Shown piece after piece: positions 20,461-27,295 of a stretch of DNA of 27,295 nt. This stretch comes from Chromera velia (lineage: Eukaryota; Sar; Chromeraceae). Under the pieces are notes generated by a model. It did no database searches. It was not told where the DNA came from and saw only the letters and a program-made list of their open reading frames with translations. The stretch's first letter is position 1, and each line of letters starts with the position of its first letter. A program made the translations under genes and the position numbers. The stretch spans positions 64,719 through 92,013 of the forward strand of contig JAHBMJ010003263.1 of the NCBI GenBank assembly GCA_018398765.1, read 5' to 3'.

Positions 20461-22234
20461 GAGAGCCGATGGATTGAACGCCTGGCCCCTGCACCTCTGT
20501 GTCCTTTTCTCCAGGTTCAATCAATCACTAACTCCCTCCGTTGCTGACTGACTCTCGAATGTCCCCCGAGGAGCTCATTTTTTGAGTGCAGAGTCTCACA
20601 ACCCTTTCTGCTGCCCCCTTGACGAGCACCCTAACAGTCTGGCTGTTCCCTGCAGGCCACTTGATGGCGGTCACCATTCTCTTCTTCTCAGAGGAGAACT
20701 GATCTTGGAAGAGAACCTGCAGGCATCCGGAAAGAAAGGTTGGATTTGCAGGCAGACAGACCGATGTTTCACTATGTGCTAAGAGAAAGAAACTACAGAA
20801 CATCAGAGAAGCCGGCACACTTTGGAGGAAGAAGAGAGAAAGAAAGAGAGAGAGAGAGAGATCCGTTGCACTTTTATCTATCGAGAGAGATGCATGCATG
20901 ATAGGAAAGAAGAAAGAACAGAAAGGAGATTCGGAGAGGTGAATGCTCAAATGGCTGTTTGCATCCTCACCTCGTGTTTGAATTCTTTGCGGATGCTATC
21001 GTATTCGTACCCACAGTTCTGCACAAACACACACGCATACACACATGAACACAACATATACACACACATACACATACACATACAGATACAGATACGCATA
21101 CACAAACACAAACGCACACTCACTCACTCGCACTCATAAACACAAGGGAGAGAGCGGGGGAACGAGGTGAAGAGACGAAGACACAGGCTTCCAGCACCTT
21201 GCAAAAACAAAACGGAAGGCCGGCAAACCTCGCATGCTTTTTTGCTCCCTCCCTCAGCGAAGCAAAGACGCCTTTCATCTGGCACTCACATGGACCTCAA
21301 CTTGAAGACTCCGACAGTCCAACATATGGCAAATTAGGTCATGCCTTCACACACATAGTTCAAGGATTGATCTTACTTTTCCCGCATTTCATGTCATTAG
21401 AGAAATCTTCCGCGCTCACAAAAAAAAAAAAGGAATTCCGACACAACAGACCCGAATGAACTCCAGCAACGCGCATTCTGTCGGGTTGCCGTTGTGTTTC
21501 AGTTTCTGCAGAGTAACTCAAAATGAATGAGTACAAATGGAGAGAGCAACCAAAAGAGCTCCAGGAAAGCCCAGCATTACTCTAAAAAAACACGCTTGAC
21601 AAGTGTGACTTGCGATTACAGCAAGTCGATGCATCAAGTTTGCAAAGCGGCTAGCCTTGAGCTGCTTCTTCCACCCTCTTGCTCTTCCCAGCCACCCCCA
21701 AGCTCAAGCTGGATGTTTCAGCATAGACCCTCCCTAGAAATCTTCAATTGTCTGACAATACTGCCGGCCAATCTAACTCAGGGAAAGTCGAACATACCTT
21801 CACCTTCTTCACGTTCTTTCCCACCCCCGCATCCTTCTCCTCCCATGAGAGGTATGCCGTCGCGTTGAGCGCAACATTCTCCACGAAGGCCTCACGGAGA
21901 GGGCCCCCAGGAAGGAAATCGTCAGACCCGGTGTGGCCTCCGTATCTTCTCCTGCAATCAATGCAGTTTTGCAATCAACCACTTAGGTGATCGATCAATC
22001 CATCAGCGAGCACAGCAATTAAGAAGCAAATGCATGGATCACTCAATCACCCAGTCACGCGGTCGTGCAACTGGAAGAAAACAGATCTTGCCCTCCGACT
22101 CTTGTTCATTGAAGAACCTGTTTGAGCTGCTTTGTAACACTCATCGTGGGTCTTCCGCTTTACGTTCTTTCGTTCCGCTCTCAAATCCCTCTCTTCCTTT
22201 CTTCGCGACTTCTTTCACAGAGAAGGAATGGACG

Positions 22235-22275
<41 letters not shown>

Positions 22276-22512
22276 ACGCACCCTGAAGAGTCTGCCTTTG
22301 CTGCCACTGTTTCCCCTGTCTCTTCCCCCTCTGCTGATACTCCTTCTACGGGAGGTCTGGTGCCCGACCACTCGCTTTTCTTCGCTCCGTTCCAGAGAGC
22401 CTGCAGGATTTGATCAGTTTTCAAGACGGTGCATATATCCTGAGATTGAAATTTCTGAGTGCTACTCTTTCTCGAGCGCTTGTACGAAGGGCAACGCAGA
22501 ATTTTGCAGGCA

Positions 22513-22551
<39 letters not shown>

Positions 22552-22632
22552 ACACACGCACACACATACACACACATACACACACACACACACACACATA
22601 CACACACACACACACACACACATACACACACA

Positions 22633-22674
<42 letters not shown>

Positions 22675-22915
22675 GACAGACAAAAGTTGGTTCCTACTGT
22701 TCACCTGGACTGTCATGTAGTTGGTCGTGAGTGTTCCTGTTTTATCGCTGCAAATCTCAGATGCGCCGCCCATCGTCTCACATGCCTGCAGCTTCCGCAC
22801 CTGCAACGTGAACAAAAAAATGGAGAGGAAGGGAAAGGACATTGACGGGAGAGGGAGTGGGAACAAGGCTGGAAAACGGAAGGGGGGGAAGAGAGACGAT
22901 GATCTGACAGTCTGC

Positions 22916-22949
<34 letters not shown>

Positions 22950-23630
22950 ATGTTTCCGTACCTTTCCCGTCCGTACATAAGTTGCTTTACTTGTGCTCTC
23001 TCTCCGCTCCATTCTCTCTCTTCTCTCCCTTCTCTCTCTCTCTCTCTCTTTGTCTGTCTGCTGTCTCTCTGTCTACTGACATAGTTCATGTTCTTGAGCA
23101 TTTTGTCGACAGAGAACACCAGAGAGATCGTCACCGCTAGAGGGAGACCCTCAGGGACCGCCACGACCACCACAGTAATCTGCACTCACTCACTCACTCA
23201 CTCACTCACTCAGTGGATTGATGGATGAGCTGTTGAAAGGTTGGCAGGTAACGTCAAAAGAGCATCTGGAGGAAACGCCAAAGAAGAACTCAACGAAACA
23301 AAGGCAGCGGAGAGCAAAAAATGAAGGAGGCGGCTGTTGTCCCAGAACGACAAAGCAATCGACGTAGCAAAGTAACGGAAAGATACACCTTCCCCCCACC
23401 GACCGCAGTAATGAGGAAATCGATATGAGCCTGTCCGATCTCCCCTCCACTGTCCCTCTGATCTTCCGCCTGCATGAAGAAAAAGGAAGGGGAGAGGTAT
23501 CACTTATTTAAATATCACGTGGCTGTTCTCAATTCCAGTCCACCCCACTGAGAGTTGTTCCACGGTGCTTGTCTCAGTGTCTCTCTGTCCCCTCGCAACC
23601 AGTAACAGACCTACGGACAGTTCTAGAGTG

Positions 23631-23665
<35 letters not shown>

Positions 23666-25376
23666 AAGAAACAAACTCTCAGAGACCTACGTACCTGAGA
23701 CAGATAGACGCCCCAGTAGGAAACCAGAAGAGCAAGCAAGGTCAAGCCTGCTGCCCACGACCCCCACACCGAAATTTTCCGTCCCAGGTGCTCCAGCTTC
23801 TGCTGCAACGGAGTGGACTCTTCCTCGGCATTCAGCTGTTCGTACAGGGCGCCCAGCTGCATGCAAATATTTATTTGTTCATTGCGTGATTCAAGCATCA
23901 GCGTATGCATGCGTACCACTCCATGAGGAGGGGGGAACTTCTGTGGGAAACAAAAACATCTAGTGTATCAAAATCGATGAACACTTATGCATGCAGTGAG
24001 TGAGTCTGTCGATGAATGCACGCTTGGTGGTGCATGTGTGCCCAAAGAGAGACAGTCGTTGTAATCAACAGACTCGCTTTATTCGGAGCACACAATTAAC
24101 ATCAAAAATAGTTGTTCTACATGCACTATTCAGAACCTTCTGGAACATTCTTCGTTCTGTGCGTTGCACGATTGACTTTTGGGTCTGGGTTTCCTTTCCA
24201 GAAAGAATCTTGATGTCAGAAGGGAAAATCCAGGACCTTCTCAATGTTGACCCTAGTTTCAATCTTTCTCTTTCCTACCTGCCCACCCACCTGCGAGTTC
24301 TCTCCCACCGCAACCACAAGAAGATACCCATTGCCTCCCTTGACCTCTGTACCCGACAGAACGACAGGGGAGTCTATGACGTGATGGCGTGTCTCATCTG
24401 TCGCCTCCTGAATCTCTTTCTGCCTCTGTTGGACTTGCTGAACGCAAATCTCGAAGGACGACTTGGTGATGGAGCAGGTCTCTCCGGTGAATGAAGACTC
24501 GTCGATTTTCAGGTTGGAGCTGTCAAGGCAGATGCAGTCTGTTGGAATTTCATCCCCCGACTGAATGAACAAAACGTCTCCAACCACAAGTTCGAAAACA
24601 CTTACGGAAACTCTCTCCCCCCCCCGGACGCAGTCGATGAATTTGTTGTCCTGCAGCGGCAACGGAGGAAAGGGGGAAACGGGAGTGTTTTGTGGTGAAT
24701 AAATGAGACCGCGTCGACCTCCGAACACAGGGAGACCGTATAGAAACACATCCAACAGCCCCTGATAGTCTGACACCTTGTGAGGTAGACACAAAGGCAA
24801 TGAACCTTTTATTCTAACTTTTTGCCAACAACGACAGGCAGTTGAGGACATAACGGTCCCCCCCACAGCAAAATGGTCACCGTGTAGGAGCACCATGCAC
24901 CCTCTGCTCCATCCGGGCCTCCCTTGATTCCCCAAAATCTTCTCTGCAGCTCGCTGTTAGACATTCCCGCCAAGCCGTAACGCACAACATATGGGCCAAA
25001 CTTCTCCCTCCAGCTACACACCACACCACACCACACTAGGACCACACTACACTAGGACCACAAGTTGAGAGGCAGCCATGAATCCCATAGAGAGAGAAAA
25101 TCATTCGTTCTGTAATTCGCCTTTCGCTTGCAAATGGCTCTAGCTTCTAATCAGCATGCGTACCTTGACAGCATTCAGTTTGCGAAACTGCACCTCCTTT
25201 TGGTAGTTGTTGATTGCCGTGATCAAGATCACAATCAAGACGGCAATGAAGATTGCGGCACCCTCAATCCACTCTGCACGCGTGCATGTTTGTGTATACA
25301 CAGAAATAATAGAAATTGAGACTTATGCATGTTACCATGAACGCTCGCGTGTGTAAGCATCTCTACATGCTGGTAA

Positions 25377-25407
<31 letters not shown>

Positions 25408-26585
25408 AGGACACAGCGGGCCCTCAAACGCGCAAGCACAAAACAAATGCATACATGCACAGCAGCACAATAACATAGCATACATTTGCGTGTATATCTG
25501 CATATGCTTACGTGTCTGCGCTGTATGCGTACACAAACACAGATATGCATCCGTATCTCTAAGCTGGCAAAAATTGCTTTGCACAAAACCATCACTTGGC
25601 TTACTACGCAGCGTCAAACGTGACATGAGAAGGTTGAATGCTCACAGCTGGTGAAACGTCTGCTCACTTGAAAGCTAAGGGCGGGACAAGAAGGACGGAT
25701 CAAAAAGGAAGTGGAAGAACGATTGTATAGAGAAGATGAGGTTTAGAGGAGCAATGCTTAATTCTCGCGAAAAGAGAAGGGAACGACGAAGGGAAATCCC
25801 AACACAACGTCACATGTACCAACCGATTTCAGGGTGTTCTGAGACCGTCAGTCCCAAGATCAAAGAGATCACCGCACAGATCATCAGAATGATCAGCATC
25901 AGATCCTGTGCAGCCTCCCACATCAGCATGAAGAAGGCTGCATCCATGCATGCATGCATGCACAGACGAACAGGTGAAGCCCAGGTAGGCAGACATGTAG
26001 TAAACGCGCGGCCTACAATCCATTGATAAGTAGCCATGATTCTTTCCTTCGGTGGAGCACAACTTGCTTCTATGAGCACGTGTGATTCAGACACACGGTG
26101 TGTCAGACAGAAGTGCAGAAAGCCCAGCTGAGGAAGATGTTGAAACGACACGCCATGCATCGTCGCTCCATTCTCTGCTCTATTCTGCTCACTACAAAAG
26201 ATCCAGGCTCAGATTTGCTGTGATTCTGGCGGGCTGCTGGTATGGACAGGTGCAAAGTAATTCAAGAGAAGCCGCATGCAAACAGTGGTTACAAAGAGAA
26301 GGCAAGAAAAAACCAACGTGTAAGAGGCTTTGGAGGTATCCGATTGACTCCAAAGCTTTTTTGGCGTGCCGCTTTCTCTCTTTCGTATTGAGCCACCTCA
26401 AGCCCAGACTCCTGGTTCGATCCGAGACCAGAGAGGACCCCCGACGTTCCTCCCCAGGTTTCAATGAGGTCCAGCTCTTCGTAAACAGACCGCTGTTTGT
26501 ACTCAGTCATCAACTTTGCAAAATCGTCCACAGAGAGTTGCCATTGAGGCTCAAAAGCCTCGACGTTGTTTGATACGGTCGGCAT
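14629..26585 (-). CDS. Plasma-membrane-type (IIB) Ca2+-transporting P-type ATPase, 25 exons, 1365 aa
   Basis: Exons in transcript order: 26585-26318, 25937-25824, 25273-25164, 24650-24291, 23856-23695, 23469-23404, 23179-23081, 22800-22705, 22400-22282, 21951-21798, 21505-21452, 21018-20971, 20716-20553, 20133-20004, 19724-19666, 19403-19025, 18645-18583, 18397-18277, 17916-17835, 17591-17479, 17213-17152, 16983-16888, 16340-16047, 15711-15496, 15297-14629. Total 4098 nt, all phases consistent. It pumps Ca2+ out of the cytosol with ATP. Motifs: actuator TGET (219-222); M4 PEGLP (369-373); phosphorylation site DKTGT with D412; GNPTEC and KGA (K583) in the nucleotide domain; TGDN (693-696); TGDGTNDAP (842-850); M6 LWLNLIMD with N938 and D942, which with E370 in M4 gives the single-site type IIB pattern. 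Oddities: a Cys-rich charged insert (729-794) in the P domain, a long M7-M8 loop, and a 222-residue last exon carrying M9-M10 and a basic Ser-rich tail with three RRxS sites, the likely autoinhibitory/calmodulin region. Exon 6 could end at 23389 instead, adding VGGGK to M4; I prefer 23404, because it leaves M4 intact and gives a GTNNGT donor. Confidence 0.92.
15959..16033 (-). repeat. (CA)n then (GA)n tract in Ca2+-ATPase intron 23
   Basis: On the plus strand CA (about 15959-15993), then GA (to about 16033). In the sense direction this is TC then TG, following the exon 23 donor at 16046. Confidence 0.9.
16031..16081 (-). repeat. Source copy of an intragenic duplication (exon 23 end plus donor)
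   Basis: 51 bp matching 20281-20331 at 48 positions. It covers the last codons of exon 23 ([10 protein letters not shown]) and the GTACGT donor. This copy is judged the original because its codons lie in frame in the M7-M8 loop. Confidence 0.85.
16355..16379 (-). repeat. (CA)n microsatellite in Ca2+-ATPase intron 22
   Basis: Pure CA run (TG on the sense strand) about 15 nt upstream of the exon 23 acceptor. Confidence 0.9.
19586..19622 (-). repeat. (CA)n microsatellite in Ca2+-ATPase intron 15
   Basis: CA run with CACT interruptions. Confidence 0.85.
19651..19665 (-). repeat. (GTGA) array beginning at the exon 15 donor
   Basis: In the sense direction the intron starts GTGAGTGAGTGAGTG, so the donor GTGAGT is the first part of a tetranucleotide array. 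Confidence 0.8.
19843..19903 (-). repeat. (GACA/GGCA)n tetranucleotide array in intron 14
   Basis: Tandem cagacagacaggcaggcagg-type units (TGTC/TGCC on the sense strand). Confidence 0.9.
19967..20003 (-). repeat. (CTGA)9 array abutting the exon 14 donor
   Basis: Nine CTGA units on the plus strand. In the sense direction intron 14 opens as GTCAGTCAGTCAG..., so the donor GTCAGT is the first unit of the array. Confidence 0.9.
20136..20282 (-). repeat. (CA)n/(CATA) then (GA)n tract in intron 13
   Basis: Same CA-then-GA organisation as the tract beside the exon 23 donor. It lies next to the duplicated exon fragment. Confidence 0.9.
20297..20327 (-). pseudogene. Duplicated 31-nt cryptic exon inside Ca2+-ATPase intron 13
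   Basis: A copy of the last 31 nt of exon 23 (16047-16077), with one change (GAG to GAC at the end). It is bounded by TTCTCAG on its 5' side and the consensus donor GTAAGT on its 3' side. Exons 13 and 14 join perfectly without it (CGA GA/T giving RD, then LNPAEI), so the main model skips it. Inclusion adds 31 nt and shifts exon 14 into a frame that hits TGA after nine codons. It is either a dead duplication or a regulated poison exon. Confidence 0.75.
20401..20459 (-). repeat. (GA)n followed by a 30-G homopolymer
   Basis: GA-rich sequence, then an uninterrupted run of G at 20430-20459, in intron 13 (C-run on the sense strand). The true length is uncertain in any assembly. Confidence 0.95.
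21025..21140 (-). repeat. (CA)n/(CATACA)n tract in intron 11
   Basis: Imperfect CA, CATA and GATA units just upstream, in the sense direction, of the exon 12 acceptor at 21019. Confidence 0.85.
22234..22270 (-). repeat. (GA)n microsatellite after the exon 9 donor
   Basis: GA run (TC on the sense strand) starting about 11 nt after the donor GTGCGT at 22281. Confidence 0.9.
22512..22682 (-). repeat. Long (CA)n tract with a CAGA end, intron 8
   Basis: About 160 bp of CA with periodic CATA interruptions, ending in GACAGACA (22671-22682). It begins about 22 nt inside the intron from the exon 8 donor. Open frames through it are artefacts of the repeat. Confidence 0.95.
22919..22950 (-). repeat. 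(GACA)n array in intron 7
   Basis: About eight tandem GACA units; TGTC on the sense strand. Confidence 0.9.
23183..23212 (-). repeat. (CACT)7 array abutting the exon 7 acceptor
   Basis: In the sense direction the intron ends with tandem GAGT units running into TGCAG and exon 7. There is no polypyrimidine tract. Confidence 0.9.
23631..23661 (-). repeat. (GA)n microsatellite in intron 5
   Basis: GA run (TC on the sense strand) about 35 nt from the exon 5 donor. Confidence 0.9.
25376..25402 (-). repeat. (CA)n microsatellite in intron 2
   Basis: Pure CA run; TG on the sense strand. Confidence 0.9.
25938..25963 (-). repeat. (TGCA)n array abutting the exon 2 acceptor
   Basis: In the sense direction TGCATGCATGCATGCATGG runs into ATGCAG at the acceptor of exon 2. 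The array unit is the same as the TGCA of the acceptor consensus. Confidence 0.85.
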
Positions 26586-26872
26586 CTTGCGATCGCTTCG
26601 TCCCTGACTGCAGCAGCAGGGCTATGGAGGGAGCGTGGGGTCAATCACTGCACCCAGCGCAGCTTTTTGGTAAGTCGAAGTGCCCCTTGAGACCCTCTCC
26701 GTTTTGCTTCGGTCACTCTCTTCCTCGCACGCAACTCCGAGCTTCCTTCGTTCACATGGGTTCTGACATGAAGCATACCTGCGGAACTACTGCCTGGGAG
26801 ACATATTGTTCGCCCTTTGAGCAGTCTTGCTGTGCCAGTGCACCTATACAGCTGTAACTTCCTTATCATATG

Positions 26873-26906
<34 letters not shown>

Positions 26907-27295
26907 TATTAATATAATTAATACAAATTGACATATATATGCATGCATGCATGTATCGATCGATGTACTATATATAAGCCCTGGCCCTTGAATTGTGACC
27001 ATTCAACCACCTTTTGCATCGACTAATCTGTATGGATGAATCTGTATGGTTTTTTTTTTCATTTTTCAATTCTTTTTTTTTTTTGTAAAAAAAAATGGCC
27101 AGCTCCAGGTGGGGCCCTATCTGAAAGCGGTGTAAGCGCTCTCATCGCACGCATGCGCATCGATGACAGACGTGCGACAATGGCGCAAAGTATAAGAGCA
27201 AAGGGTGATATGGTGTTTGTCCGTGTGCGAGTCAGTGGGTGTTAGCAAGTGTTTGTCTATAGGTACGTTAGGGTGGTATACGCCTATTTGGTCAC
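26586..27295 (-). promoter_or_regulatory. 5' flank of the Ca2+-ATPase gene
   Basis: No gene seen. Upstream of ATG 26585 it contains an (AT)n run at about 26876-26902, a TGCATGCATGCATG array with adjacent ATCGATCGATG at 26939-26966, and A/T homopolymers near 27050-27095. GCATGC motifs are candidate AP2-type sites by analogy with Apicomplexa. A 69-codon open frame at 27036-27245 has no recognisable features. Confidence 0.4.

Noticed and set aside
22034-22866. Several long open frames of Thr-His or Cys-Val repeats
   Set aside because: Translations of the (CA)n/(TG)n microsatellite and flanks, overlapping real Ca2+-ATPase exons in other frames.
23389-23403. Alternative end of Ca2+-ATPase exon 6 (AAG/GTGTAT)
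   Set aside because: Would insert VGGGK into transmembrane segment M4 just before the Ca2+-binding PEGLP; the donor at 23403 gives an uninterrupted M4.
24651-24935. Open frame extending Ca2+-ATPase exon 4 upstream
   Set aside because: Reads through intron 3; the exon 3 and exon 4 junction at 25164/24650 gives the conserved family alignment with no extra residues.

Overview
This is a eukaryotic nuclear window. Its protein-coding genes are spread over about 27 kb, and two of them are heavily interrupted by GT-AG introns full of microsatellites. I infer a myzozoan alveolate, most likely a chromerid alga (Chromera-like), with a coccidian as the alternative. The reasons are: a plasma-membrane-type Ca2+-ATPase with 25 coding exons; an intronless, probably mitochondrial protein with 36-37-residue helical repeats, as in apicomplexan heptatricopeptide (HPR) proteins; many GCATGC motifs; and TC/TG-rich introns. 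The species call is inference only; no search was run.

Layout. Positions 1-1427 (minus) hold a probable partial gene for a coiled-coil, perhaps SNARE-like protein that runs off the left edge. A divergent intergenic region with a GC-rich core (1428-2106) separates it from a seven-exon MFS transporter gene on the plus strand (2107-6582, 803 aa after splicing) with a 260-residue hydrophilic central loop. After an AT-rich spacer with small hairpins (6583-7939) comes an intronless minus-strand gene (7940-9130) for a protein with two NUMOD4-like/HNH endonuclease modules behind an apparent mitochondrial presequence. It is divergent, across a 1-kb spacer rich in GCATGC, from an intronless plus-strand HPR-like gene (10141-11907). 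The next 2.7 kb carry no convincing gene, but contain a long, nearly perfect inverted repeat (12681-13140) and a 6-N gap. From 26585 down to 14629 lies a complete P-type (type IIB) Ca2+-ATPase gene. I placed all 25 exons; they join in frame to 1365 aa and keep every catalytic motif.

Structure beyond the genes. (1) A 51-bp piece spanning the 3' end of Ca2+-ATPase exon 23 and its donor site is duplicated 4.25 kb away inside intron 13 of the same gene. There it forms a 31-nt cryptic exon with both splice sites, and including it would cause a premature stop. (2) The splice sites are stereotyped: TGCAG acceptors (24 of 30) and GTNNGT donors (25 of 30). Several donors run straight into tetranucleotide arrays made of the donor's own 4-nt period. 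(3) Microsatellites are oriented with transcription: TC/TG on the sense strand in both long genes. (4) The Ca2+-ATPase has a Cys-rich, charged insert in its P domain and three RRxS sites spaced exactly 13 residues apart in its C-terminal tail.
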